Shown here: piece by piece, positions 1 through 6,724 of the stretch
How positions within the stretch are numbered: position 1 is the first letter of the stretch
Layout of the letters: every line of letters starts with the position of its first letter
Source of the DNA: Flectobacillus sp049240685
GTDB taxonomy: Bacteria; Bacteroidota; Bacteroidia; Cytophagales; Spirosomataceae
Length of the DNA stretch: 14,228 bases
NCBI RefSeq assembly: GCF_049240685.1
Contig: NZ_JBMLSD010000084.1
Location: forward strand, 1 to 14,228
Direction: 5' to 3'
Notes under the pieces: model-generated
What the model was told of the DNA's origin: nothing
The model's database searches: none
Seen by the model: only the letters and a program-made list of their open reading frames with translations
Made by a program: the position numbers and the translations under genes

Positions 1-144
1 AAGAGGGGTTGGAAAAAGGTATTCAAGAGGGGTTGGAAAAAGGTATCCAAGAGGGGTTGGAAAAAGGTATCCAAGAGGGGTTGGAAAAAGGTATCCAAGA
101 GGGACTTCAAAAAGGTATTCAAGAGGGATTGAAAGAAGGACAAC
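1..144 (+). repeat. 24-bp tandem repeat, six units
   Basis: Six head-to-tail 24-bp units occupy 1-24, 25-48, 49-72, 73-96, 97-120 and 121-144. Units 2-4 are identical, unit 1 differs by one base (position 23, T for C), and units 5 and 6 are progressively degenerate. Each unit starts AAGAGGGG and encodes an EGLEKGIQ-like octapeptide. The unit length is a multiple of three, so gain or loss of units would lengthen or shorten the protein without a frameshift. The array may continue upstream of the window. Confidence 0.95.
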
Positions 145-239
145 GAAATATCGCTCGTCAAGCTAAGATGATGGGGCTAGATACATTGAGTATTCAAAAA
201 TTAACGGGTCTTTCAGAAGAAGAAATTACAAATTTATAG
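3..239 (+). CDS. Rpn-family nuclease/transposase-like protein, C-terminal fragment
   Basis: This is the 3' end of a gene that begins before the window; the frame is open from base 3. It encodes repeated EGLEKGIQ octapeptides (about six units) followed by a compact tail, roughly IARQAKMMGLDTLSIQKLTGLSEEEITNL with the stop at 237-239. Such Glu/Gly/Lys repeats followed by a short 'GL...I...TGLS.EEI' helical tail are typical of the C-termini of Rpn (PD-(D/E)XK, formerly 'transposase_31') proteins, which are DNA endonucleases that promote RecA-independent recombination. The catalytic domain is outside the window, so the family call rests on the tail alone. The TTG at position 9 lies inside a repeat and is not a credible start. 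Other repeat-tailed proteins remain possible. Confidence 0.62.
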   Translation, partial: EGLEKGIQEGLEKGIQEGLEKGIQEGLEKGIQEGLQKGIQEGLKEGQRNIARQAKMMGLDTLSIQKLTGLSEEEITNL

Positions 240-247
240 TTTAAACC

Positions 248-293
248 AAAAAGCCAAGAGAATCAGTTTTAGTACTGAAATTCTTGGCTTTTT
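248..293. terminator. bidirectional intrinsic terminator between convergent genes
   Basis: An 11-bp perfect stem pairs AAAAAGCCAAG (248-258) with CTTGGCTTTTT (283-293). The loop contains a second 5-bp helix (263-267 with 274-278). The A-run on one side and T-run on the other make it usable on both strands. It sits 9 bp past the Rpn-like stop and 24 bp beyond the stop of the convergent M28 peptidase gene. Confidence 0.85.
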
Positions 294-316
294 GACATTA
301 ATACGTTGACACAATC

Positions 317-1669
317 TTACATTCCCACTTTTGGCAATATAGGTAAACTCTCGTTACCATCTTCGCCAACAGCTTGTACAGCAAAGAAATAATGGTCTTT
401 CGAATAAGGAATATTGATGCCATTTTTTGTAGTGAAAATTTTCTTTTGCCAGAAAGGCTGATAGGTTTCACGCACTAATACATAATATCCTTTTACCTTG
501 CCAGTTTTAGGTGTTTGCCAGAACAAAGTAGTACTGTTGGTTAATGATTTGGTATCAATGGTAACATTCTGAGGTGTGGCTGGTGCTTTTGCTAAGTTTG
601 CCAACGTTGCTAAATTCATGGCCGTATTTTTTCTCAAATACTCAAAATCCATAAATTCAGGTAAATCGCCATATTGAGTGCCTTTTTCGGTACGCAAATC
701 TTGGTGCTGATGGTCAAAGTTTTCGTTCATTTCAGTGACACGAACTGCTGCAAAACCACGATTTACAAATGGTGTATGGTCGCCACCTCGTAAAAAACGA
801 TCGTTGCGATACACCATTACTACTTCCAAGTTATCTACATATCTTTCTCCAATTTCCTTCGCATAACGCGCCAATTGACGTGCTTTTCCATCGTTTTCTT
901 GTCCCATATTGCGAATGCTAGTCGCTTTTTTGTCAAGTTCAAAGGCTGGAAGTCCTTCGCTAAAAATACGAACACGGGTGTTGTCTATAATTCTAGTCTC
1001 ATTGCTGTTATTCGAACCCACAATATCATTGTTCATAATGGCCTCGATATTCCATTTTTCATTAACGGCTTTTTGTGCTAAATAATCAGCGCCAAGAAGT
1101 CCTTGTTCTTCACCACTAACTACCAAGAATATTACGGTAGCAGGAAATTGTGCTTTAGCCATCACACGAGCTAGTTCAATCACTGTAGCTGTTCCTGAAC
1201 CGTCGTCGTTGGCTCCTGGGGCTGTAGCTTCGCGATTCATGACATTGGTTACACGGCTATCGATGTGTCCCGAAACGATAAAAATACGGTCGTCGTTCGG
1301 GTCTGTTCCTTTCAAAATTCCCATGACGTTGCCCATATCTTGGTCTTTATCGACACGCTTGCCATCTGGTTTGAGCACCCACGAATCAATCATGGCGGTC
1401 ATGCGACCACCTGATTGTTTGGCGTATTCTTGGAATCGGCTTAATACCCAACGTCTTGCAGCCCCAATCCCACGTTTCTCTTCAGTAGTGGTACTCATGG
1501 TATGACGAGTGTCAAAACTTACCAATTTCTTGATATGTGATTGTAAACTATCGGCATTTACTTCAGCAACGAGTTGTTCGATGGCTGGGTCGCGCTGAAT
1601 GATTTTTTGAGCGTTAGCTTCCGTAAAAAGTGCAATTGATAAAATTAGTGAGAGGTAGTGTTTTTTCAT
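317..1669 (-). CDS. secreted M28-family zinc metallopeptidase
   Basis: A 450-residue exported peptidase, probably an aminopeptidase or carboxypeptidase-like exopeptidase. Residues 1-20 form a signal peptide (Lys-Lys, hydrophobic core, ANA-Q cleavage context). The M28 co-catalytic zinc set is complete: H135 in SGHIDSR with D137, D155 in PGANDDGSG, the E187-E188 pair in SGEEQGLLGA, D215 in NNDIVGS and H298 in GGDHTPF. Residues about 365-447 look like a fibronectin-III-type beta domain (KVKGYYVLVRE, YFFAVQAVGEDGNES), common in secreted Bacteroidota peptidases. It likely acts in the periplasm or outside the cell on peptides; the substrate cannot be read from sequence. It is followed by the shared terminator at 248-293 and preceded by icd on the same strand, but a terminator separates them, so it is probably transcribed alone. 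Confidence 0.93.
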   Translation of the reverse strand: MKKHYLSLILSIALFTEANAQKIIQRDPAIEQLVAEVNADSLQSHIKKLVSFDTRHTMSTTTEEKRGIGAARRWVLSRFQEYAKQSGGRMTAMIDSWVLKPDGKRVDKDQDMGNVMGILKGTDPNDDRIFIVSGHIDSRVTNVMNREATAPGANDDGSGTATVIELARVMAKAQFPATVIFLVVSGEEQGLLGADYLAQKAVNEKWNIEAIMNNDIVGSNNSNETRIIDNTRVRIFSEGLPAFELDKKATSIRNMGQENDGKARQLARYAKEIGERYVDNLEVVMVYRNDRFLRGGDHTPFVNRGFAAVRVTEMNENFDHQHQDLRTEKGTQYGDLPEFMDFEYLRKNTAMNLATLANLAKAPATPQNVTIDTKSLTNSTTLFWQTPKTGKVKGYYVLVRETYQPFWQKKIFTTKNGINIPYSKDHYFFAVQAVGEDGNESLPILPKVGM

Positions 1670-1830
1670 GAATGATGAAGCATTTTAATGAATGAAAATT
1701 CCAAGATAGCATTTTTCTCCCAAAAAACTGTCTGTTAGAGATATATGGCGTTGGTATAGAGATAACGATTGATAACTTGTAGATGTTCGAAAAAGAGTGC
1801 TAGTAAACTTGAGGATGAATATGCATAAAA

Positions 1831-1868
1831 TAAAAAGCCAGCCTAATCATACGAATAGGCTGGCCTTT
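1831..1868 (-). terminator. intrinsic terminator of icd
   Basis: A 9-bp GC-rich stem pairs GCCAGCCTA (1837-1845) with TAGGCTGGC (1856-1864), with a 10-nt loop. Read on the minus strand it is followed by a T-rich run (complement of 1831-1836). It lies about 20 bp after the icd stop and separates icd from the downstream peptidase gene. Confidence 0.85.
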
Positions 1869-1888
1869 CAAAACTATTTTAGCAAAAA

Positions 1889-3121
1889 TTATTTTGCCAA
1901 AGCAGCTTTCAAATTCTCGTCGATTGCTGCCAAGAATTCTTCAGTATATAAGTAGTGCTCTCCGTGAGAAACTTTGTTTCCGTGGATACACACTGCTAAG
2001 TCTTTAGTCATTTTACCAGACTCAACTGTTTCGATACATACTTTTTCCAACGTTTGGCTAAAGTTGATCAACTCTTGGTTACCGTCTAATTTACCACGGA
2101 ATTCCAAACCACGAGTCCAAGCAAAGATAGATGCAATTGGGTTTGTAGAAGTAGGTTTTCCAGCTTGGTGGTCACGGTAGTGACGAGTTACAGTTCCGTG
2201 AGCTGCCTCAGCTTCCATTGTTTTACCGTCTGGAGTTACCAATACTGAAGTCATCAAACCTAATGAACCAAAACCTTGCGCTACTGTATCTGACTGAACG
2301 TCACCATCGTAGTTTTTACAAGCCCATACGAAGTTACCATTCCATTTCAAGGCAGAAGCTACCATGTCATCGATCAAACGGTGTTCGTAAACGATTCCTT
2401 TTTCAGCGAAAGCTGCTTTGTAATCTGCTTGATAGATTTCTTCAAAAATATCTTTGAAACGACCATCGTATTTTTTCAAGATGGTGTTTTTTGTAGATAA
2501 ATATAAAGGCCATCCTTTGCTCAATGCCATGTTGAAACATGAGTGAGCAAAACCACGAATAGATTCGTCAGTGTTGTACATTGTTAATGCTACACCGTCG
2601 TTTTTGAAGTTGAATACTTCAAAAGTTTGTGGTTCAGAACCGTCTTCTGGTGTGAAAGTAACTGTTAATTTACCTTTACCTTTTGTCAAGAAGTCAGTTG
2701 CTCTGTATTGATCACCAAAAGCGTGACGACCAATCATGATTGGAGCAGTCCAGTTTGGAACTAATCTAGGAACATTTGAACAAACGATAGGCTCACGGAA
2801 CACAGTACCATCCAAGATGTTACGGATTGTACCGTTTGGTGATTTCCACATTTGTTTCAAGTTGAATTCTTTTACACGAGCTTCGTCTGGTGTGATAGTA
2901 GCACATTTGATACCTACACCGTATTTTTTGATAGCCTCAGCTGCATCAACAGTAACTTGGTCATTGGTTTCGTCACGGTACTCCATGCCCAAGTCATAAT
3001 ATTTGATATCCAAATCCAAGTAAGGAATGATTAACTTATCCTTGATGAATTTCCAGATAATTCTAGTCATTTCGTCGCCATCAAGCTCAACGACAGGATT
3101 TTCAACTTTAATTTTTCCCAT
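1889..3121 (-). CDS. icd: NADP-dependent isocitrate dehydrogenase, eukaryotic-like dimeric type
   Basis: A 410-residue cytoplasmic enzyme that oxidatively decarboxylates isocitrate to 2-oxoglutarate with NADP+ in the TCA cycle (EC 1.1.1.42). The sequence closely follows human IDH1/IDH2 end to end, including DEMTRIIW at the N-terminus, WKSPNGTIRN (92-101), GRHAFGDQYRATDF (131-144; R132 and Y139 match the human numbering), LSTKNTILKKYDGRF, the metal-binding D251, D274 and D278 (NYDGDVQSD), and the NADP-site EAAHGTVTRHYR (305-316). This places it in the type II homodimeric class rather than the E. coli Icd class. The start at 3121 matches the family N-terminus and lies about 55 nt after a minus-strand TACATTTG -7 box. 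The gene has its own terminator, so it is probably monocistronic. Confidence 0.97.
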   Translation of the reverse strand: MGKIKVENPVVELDGDEMTRIIWKFIKDKLIIPYLDLDIKYYDLGMEYRDETNDQVTVDAAEAIKKYGVGIKCATITPDEARVKEFNLKQMWKSPNGTIRNILDGTVFREPIVCSNVPRLVPNWTAPIMIGRHAFGDQYRATDFLTKGKGKLTVTFTPEDGSEPQTFEVFNFKNDGVALTMYNTDESIRGFAHSCFNMALSKGWPLYLSTKNTILKKYDGRFKDIFEEIYQADYKAAFAEKGIVYEHRLIDDMVASALKWNGNFVWACKNYDGDVQSDTVAQGFGSLGLMTSVLVTPDGKTMEAEAAHGTVTRHYRDHQAGKPTSTNPIASIFAWTRGLEFRGKLDGNQELINFSQTLEKVCIETVESGKMTKDLAVCIHGNKVSHGEHYLYTEEFLAAIDENLKAALAK

Positions 3122-3181
3122 TTTTGTATGAAAACGTTATGCGTTATTAATGATGCGTGAATAGTTTGCGCATTTCGACTG

Positions 3182-3189
3182 CAAATGTA
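3182..3189 (-). promoter_or_regulatory. -7 promoter box of icd
   Basis: On the minus strand this reads TACATTTG, a perfect match to the Bacteroidota TAnnTTTG -7 consensus. It would start transcription near 3176 and give a leader of about 55 nt. No convincing -33 TTTG element was found at the expected distance. Confidence 0.6.
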
Positions 3190-3382
3190 CGGAATGTTAT
3201 GATACGTAGGGAACATTATTAGGTGAGAATCAATAGTTTTTTCAGAAAAGCATTGCTAAAAAATATATAGTTAGCGTTTTTTTCTTTAGGTTTGAGCTTT
3301 TTCAAATACCCTAAAATACTAAAATAGAGGGTAACTATTGTCTTGCAGCTTTGGGGCTTTTCAATTTTAAATATCCATTTAA

Positions 3383-3536
3383 GGTTGTACGAAGGATTTT
3401 TAGCTATTGCAGATTTGGGATTTCTGATTTCGGAAATAGAGTAAAATACCTCTATTTTTTACAAAAAATAAAAGATTACACTTCCGAAATCCCACATCCG
3501 ATATTCGAAATAAACAGTTTTATATTCCTTCGTACA
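3383..3536. repeat. palindromic intergenic repeat, copy A
   Basis: The outer arms are an 11-bp perfect inverted repeat: TGTACGAAGGA (3386-3396) and TCCTTCGTACA (3526-3536). Nested inside are GATTTCGGAA (3426-3435) with TTCCGAAATC (3482-3491), and AAATAGAG (3434-3441) with CTCTATTT (3450-3457). The alternative GGGATTTC (from 3418) can also pair with the right inner arm. GGTTGTACGAAGGATTTT (3383-3400) recurs exactly at 8894-8911. No open frame of its own was found. It ends 15 bp before the acetyltransferase ATG, so it probably forms part of that leader. Confidence 0.8.
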
Positions 3537-3551
3537 GCGCTAATATCCATT

Positions 3552-3962
3552 ATGACCTATAATATCAATCAAATATCAGCAGCTCAAACTTGGCCAATTC
3601 GTCATAAAGTTATGTGGCCTGAGTATCCTTTAGACTTTGTCAAAATCAAAAATGATGAAGACGGAATTCACTTTGGCTTGTGGCTTGATACTGAATTAGT
3701 ATCTGTGATTTCTTTGTTTATTGAAGGTAAAGAAGCACAATTTCGAAAGTTTGCCACACTCGAACATTTACAAGGAAGGGGTTTTGGCTCGGCACTGCTA
3801 AGTCATTTGATTGATTTTTCGAAAAAACATGGAGTACAATTACTCTGGTGTCATGCGCGCACTTCTGCATTACCTTTCTATCAAAAATTTGGACTCGATG
3901 CCCTTGGAGATACATTTATAAAGGAAGGTATCGAATATGTAAAAATGGAAATACAACTGTAA
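3552..3962 (+). CDS. GNAT-family N-acetyltransferase
   Basis: A 136-residue GNAT acetyltransferase predicted to move an acetyl group from acetyl-CoA to an amine; the acceptor is unknown. The acetyl-CoA pyrophosphate-binding motif A is seen as LQGRGFGSALLSHLI (about 73-87), and motif B as CHARTSALPFYQKFGL (100-115), the usual 'A..FY.K.GF' end of the fold. GLWLDTELVSVISLF (about 42-56) fits the preceding central strands. The ATG at 3552 is chosen because it gives a normal compact GNAT. A longer reading from a TTG at 3351 would add 67 residues translated from the palindromic repeat, with no GNAT character. It appears to be a single gene, with a weak hairpin terminator after it. Confidence 0.85.
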   Translation: MTYNINQISAAQTWPIRHKVMWPEYPLDFVKIKNDEDGIHFGLWLDTELVSVISLFIEGKEAQFRKFATLEHLQGRGFGSALLSHLIDFSKKHGVQLLWCHARTSALPFYQKFGLDALGDTFIKEGIEYVKMEIQL

Positions 3963-4014
3963 ATGCAAAATAGATTTGAAGATTTGGAAATTTGAAGATG
4001 AGCTGAGACTGTAT

Positions 4015-4033
4015 GTTGAGTATCTCAACTTTT
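4015..4033 (+). terminator. possible weak terminator after the acetyltransferase gene
   Basis: A short 6-bp hairpin GTTGAG-TAT-CTCAAC (4015-4029) is followed by TTTT, 52 bp beyond the acetyltransferase stop. It sits inside a wider inverted repeat, AGATTTGAA (3972-3980) with TTCAAATCT (4040-4048). The stem is short, so termination is uncertain. Confidence 0.4.
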
Positions 4034-4111
4034 CGACGATTCAAATCTCTGCACTCTATAGTTTTTGTATTTTAATTCTGTAATAATTAGCGATTTAGTA
4101 AAACGAATAAG

Positions 4112-4119
4112 TAATTTTG
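4112..4119 (+). promoter_or_regulatory. candidate -7 box of purU
   Basis: TAATTTTG matches the TAnnTTTG consensus 66 bp before the purU ATG. A second TAATTTTG at 4176-4183 lies too close to the ATG to give a normal leader. No clear -33 element was seen. Confidence 0.45.
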
Positions 4120-4185
4120 CGGGCTGTTAAATGCTATTTTGTGAAAGCGGCATAGTTTACTGTTAGCCATTATAATAATTTTGAA

Positions 4186-5031
4186 ATGACGGATTATATT
4201 CTAAGAATTGATTGCCCCGATGAAAAAGGGCTTGTGCATAAAATCACAGGAGTACTATTTTTTAATAACCTCAATGTAGAAAGAACCGACGAATTTGTTG
4301 AAAGAGATACCAATCAGTTTTTTATGCGTGTGGCCTTTTCTGGAAATTGCGACCCCGAAAAGATTGAAGATGGACTGAGAGGAATATTGCCTAACGGCGC
4401 TAATATTGACCTTTCTAAAAAAGAAATCAAAGATGTAGTGATTTTGGTAACCAAAGAGCATCATTGCATCAGTGATTTATTGATTAGAAATGAGTTTAAG
4501 GATTTGCCAATCAATATTTTAGCAGTAATCGGCAATCATGAAGTGTTACGTTCATTAACTGAGCGTTTTGGGATTCCTTTCCATTATATTCCAGCCAAAG
4601 GAACCGACGAAGCGTCGAGATTGGAGCATGAAAACCAAATTCATGAATTGTTGGCTACCTACAGTTTTGATTATTTGGTATTAGCCAAATTTATGCGTGT
4701 GTTAACACCATCTTTTACTGAACGTTATACAGGAAAAGTTATCAATATTCACCACTCATTTTTACCTGCGTTTATTGGTGCTAATCCGTACAGACAGGCG
4801 TATGAACGTGGGGTAAAGATTATCGGGGCAACGGCACACTTTGTTACCGATGATTTAGACGAAGGACCGATTATTTTCCAAGATGTGATTTCTGTAAACC
4901 ATACCAAAACAGCTACCGAAATGGCTGCTGCTGGTCGTGATGTTGAAAAAATTGTTCTTGCCAAGGCACTCAAGTTGGTACTTGAAGATAGAGTATTTAT
5001 TGCTGGAAACAAGACGATTATTTTTGAGTAA
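4186..5031 (+). CDS. purU: formyltetrahydrofolate deformylase
   Basis: A 281-residue cytoplasmic hydrolase that converts 10-formyl-tetrahydrofolate to formate and tetrahydrofolate (EC 3.5.1.10), balancing one-carbon pools and supplying formate for purine synthesis. Residues about 1-75 are an ACT regulatory domain (YILRIDCPDEKGLVHKITGVL). Residues about 83-281 are the formyltransferase-fold catalytic domain. The catalytic Asn-His-Asp set of that fold is visible as N187 and H189 in NIHHSFLPAF and D225 in TDDLDEGPII; the 36-residue H-to-D spacing is that of GAR transformylase. Length and domain order are standard for PurU. The ATG at 4186 begins the ACT domain directly. It stands alone in its orientation, and no clear terminator was found after it. 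Confidence 0.96.
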   Translation: MTDYILRIDCPDEKGLVHKITGVLFFNNLNVERTDEFVERDTNQFFMRVAFSGNCDPEKIEDGLRGILPNGANIDLSKKEIKDVVILVTKEHHCISDLLIRNEFKDLPINILAVIGNHEVLRSLTERFGIPFHYIPAKGTDEASRLEHENQIHELLATYSFDYLVLAKFMRVLTPSFTERYTGKVINIHHSFLPAFIGANPYRQAYERGVKIIGATAHFVTDDLDEGPIIFQDVISVNHTKTATEMAAAGRDVEKIVLAKALKLVLEDRVFIAGNKTIIFE

Positions 5032-5235
5032 ATATATAAGGAAGATAGGTATTTAGTAAAGATATGTTGCTAACAACAATAAAACCTTGCTCATTTTTAG
5101 ATTAGTAGTGGTGGATTGAATCTGTTGTTGGGGGATAAGTAAAAAGGGTTTAATAGGATATTAGTTATTGAAATGCACTACAGGTATATTATTACGTAAT
5201 TGAGCAATGAAGGCAACAGTCGCAGGGCAAAGAGT

Positions 5236-5296
5236 GTTAAAATGTTTTTTAGTAACGATAGATAGATTTTTGCCGAATGCCTATAGCTGCTTGCTT
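5236..5296 (+). repeat. degenerate intergenic repeat, unit 3
   Basis: This unit contains TTTTTGCCGAATGCCTATAG (5267-5286) followed by CTGCTTGCT. It resembles TTTTGCCAAAAGCCTACAGC at 6951-6970, and the preceding 'AAAATGTTTTTTAGTAACGATAG' type stretch (about 5239-5261) parallels 6921-6945. Similarity was judged by eye. Confidence 0.45.
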
Positions 5297-5339
5297 AATT
5301 AAATTTTTCCTTTTGCTTAGATAATTACAAAAAACAAAT

Positions 5340-5366
5340 AAGGTTGACGAAAACTTCGTCAACCTT
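5340..5366 (-). terminator. intrinsic terminator of the universal stress protein gene
   Basis: A 12-bp perfect stem (5340-5351 with 5355-5366) closes a 3-nt loop. Read on the minus strand it starts 22 bp past the stop codon and is followed by TATTTGTTTTTTG. The plus-strand side lacks a T-run, so it serves the minus-strand gene. Confidence 0.88.
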
Positions 5367-5388
5367 AAACCTCAACTTTATTTTGTAA

Positions 5389-6228
5389 TCAATATTTCTT
5401 TTGTAACACCAACAAAGGAATTTGTGAACTGAGTGTCAGATGCTTAATAATGCTCTCATGAAAAAGTTTTTCGACAAAACTTTTGGGGCGATGTGCCAAA
5501 ATCACGGCATCTGGTTTTTGATTTCGAATATATTTGTCGAGGCCTACTATGGTGTCGTCTCGATACAAATTGCGGAAAATGATTTTTTCACCTCCAAATT
5601 CTTCTTCTAGTAACTCAATGATTTCACTAGATGGGAATACCTCTGGGCTCAAGTATTCTTTTACATGAACCAATTTGGTTTGATTTATTCCCAATAGCGC
5701 TCCTAGGTTGATAATCTTATGGATACAGCCGATTTCATCTCCCTCCAAATCACTGGCATATATCACTTCTTTGATCGTATGAATGTTGGCCTGCTCAGGA
5801 ACTATCCATACAGGGACTTTACTTTTTTGGGCGATACTCAAAGCTGTTGAGCCAAACATATTAGCAATAATTCCTCCTTCACCCAAGCTTCCAACAACAA
5901 TAAAATCTGGTTTAAGCTCCTCTGCCACCTCCAATATATTATCTACTGGATTACCAAAAACGAGTCTACTCTCAATAGCATTAGATAGATTGTACTGAGT
6001 AATCAGGCTATTTTTGGTTTCTTCTAGCAATGTCTTAGTCTCCTCTAATGCCTCCTGCATTAAACCTTGTTGAGGCAAGGGCAAGATGAAGGGCGTGGTC
6101 GAAACAGGCGCTTCGTAGGCGTGAAGCAAGATAATCTTGGCATCAATGAGTCCTGCTAAGGATACTGCAAAGTCAGCAGCATGTTGAGCATTTGGACTAA
6201 AGTCGGTAGGTAACAAGATTTTTTTCAT
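5389..6228 (-). CDS. universal stress protein with two tandem USP domains
   Basis: A 279-residue cytoplasmic UspA-superfamily protein. The first domain (about 1-147) begins KKILLPTDFSPNA and carries the complete ATP-binding signature G-x2-G-x9-G-S: G113, G116, G126, S127 in GSLGEGGIIANMFGST, ending VPVWIVP. The second domain (about 152-279) keeps the fold (EVIYASDLEGDE near the start, IPLLVLQ at the end), but the glycine loop is replaced by AHRPKSFVEKLFHES, so it probably does not bind ATP in the usual way. The family helps cells survive starvation and stress; the specific role is unknown. It is divergent from the small thioredoxin-fold gene, sharing a 198-bp spacer, and ends at a strong terminator. 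No perfect -7 box was found upstream. Confidence 0.93.
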   Translation of the reverse strand: MKKILLPTDFSPNAQHAADFAVSLAGLIDAKIILLHAYEAPVSTTPFILPLPQQGLMQEALEETKTLLEETKNSLITQYNLSNAIESRLVFGNPVDNILEVAEELKPDFIVVGSLGEGGIIANMFGSTALSIAQKSKVPVWIVPEQANIHTIKEVIYASDLEGDEIGCIHKIINLGALLGINQTKLVHVKEYLSPEVFPSSEIIELLEEEFGGEKIIFRNLYRDDTIVGLDKYIRNQKPDAVILAHRPKSFVEKLFHESIIKHLTLSSQIPLLVLQKKY

Positions 6229-6364
6229 AGCTTGAGCTGTTTTGTTACTACAAATTTCAAGTAAAAATAAGCTTCCCCAAATGAGTATAGTTAGCTGGTT
6301 TTGTGAAGTTTATCAGGCTTTTAGGTACTGACAAAAGTCATTATTTATTCCCTTTAAACTCATA

Positions 6365-6372
6365 TAATTTTG
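6365..6372 (+). promoter_or_regulatory. -7 promoter box of the thioredoxin-fold gene
   Basis: TAATTTTG is a perfect TAnnTTTG match 54 bp before the ATG at 6427. Its last three bases are the TTG that would otherwise look like an upstream start codon, so transcription would begin after that TTG. This favours translation from 6427. Confidence 0.55.
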
Positions 6373-6426
6373 CTATATCTTCTTGAATATTTGCTATCAA
6401 AACAGGGGATAAAATTTGAAATACTT

Positions 6427-6720
6427 ATGGCAAGTCACACACAAACACCAGTCCTTATGTTGTTCTACGAAATTCATAAGGAAGAGCTGGAGGTTTTTGA
6501 AAAACTCAAGAAGACCAACCCAGCTATTGCTAGTTATCTTGCGGTTAGTGTAAAAAATAACCCAGAGGTAGCCAAGACATTTAAGGTGACACAATTGCCT
6601 ACCTATTTGATTTTATATAATGGGAAGGAATGTTGGCGTCATACCGGAAATGCAAACGTAGAATTACTAAAAAACAATCTAGCCCTCATTGAACCCATTA
6701 ATCGTGAAGCATTTATATAA
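6427..6720 (+). CDS. small thioredoxin-fold protein without a CxxC motif
   Basis: A 97-residue cytoplasmic protein with the core of a thioredoxin fold: a first strand PVLMLFYE (8-15), a helix of charged residues, ASYLAVSVKNNPEVAKTFKVTQLPTYLILYNGKECWRHTG (about 35-74). The 'V.QLPT' cis-proline element (P58) and the following 'Y.ILYNGKE' strand-turn are typical. At the place of the WCGPC active site the sequence reads YEIHKEEL, with no cysteine, so it cannot act as a classical disulfide reductase. The only Cys (C69) lies in the NGKECW turn. It may be a binding or chaperone-like module. The ATG at 6427 is chosen because the upstream TTG (6370) overlaps a -7 box. It is divergent from the stress protein gene. 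Confidence 0.75.
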   Translation: MASHTQTPVLMLFYEIHKEELEVFEKLKKTNPAIASYLAVSVKNNPEVAKTFKVTQLPTYLILYNGKECWRHTGNANVELLKNNLALIEPINREAFI

Positions 6721-6724
6721 ATAT

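Larger units (their letters stand above)
3122..3551. other. 430-bp divergent intergenic region with palindromic repeat
   Basis: This spacer lies between the divergent icd and acetyltransferase genes. The part near icd (3122-3190) holds its leader and -7 box. The part next to the acetyltransferase (3383-3536) is a nested palindromic repeat, annotated separately. The AT-rich stretch 3191-3382 shows no recognisable gene. An open frame runs in from about 3351 into the acetyltransferase, but it crosses the repeat and starts with TTG. Confidence 0.7.
5032..5388. other. 357-bp convergent spacer between purU and the stress-protein gene
   Basis: AT-rich spacer. It holds a degenerate repeat unit (5236-5296) related to two units at 6725-6982, and the minus-strand terminator at 5340-5366. 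Nothing coding is supported. No strong plus-strand terminator for purU is seen. Confidence 0.6.

Noticed and set aside
1..144. Possible CRISPR array
   Set aside because: The 24-bp units are directly adjacent with no spacers and encode a continuous octapeptide repeat.
875..1505. Plus-strand open frames opposite the M28 peptidase gene
   Set aside because: They are antisense shadows of a gene with all catalytic residues intact.
1701..1708. Minus-strand TATCTTGG as -7 box of the peptidase gene
   Set aside because: One mismatch from TAnnTTTG and no -33 element at a normal distance; too weak to annotate.
3351..3551. N-terminal extension of the acetyltransferase from a TTG at 3351
   Set aside because: It is translated from the palindromic repeat, has no GNAT-like features, and the ATG at 3552 gives a normal-length family member.
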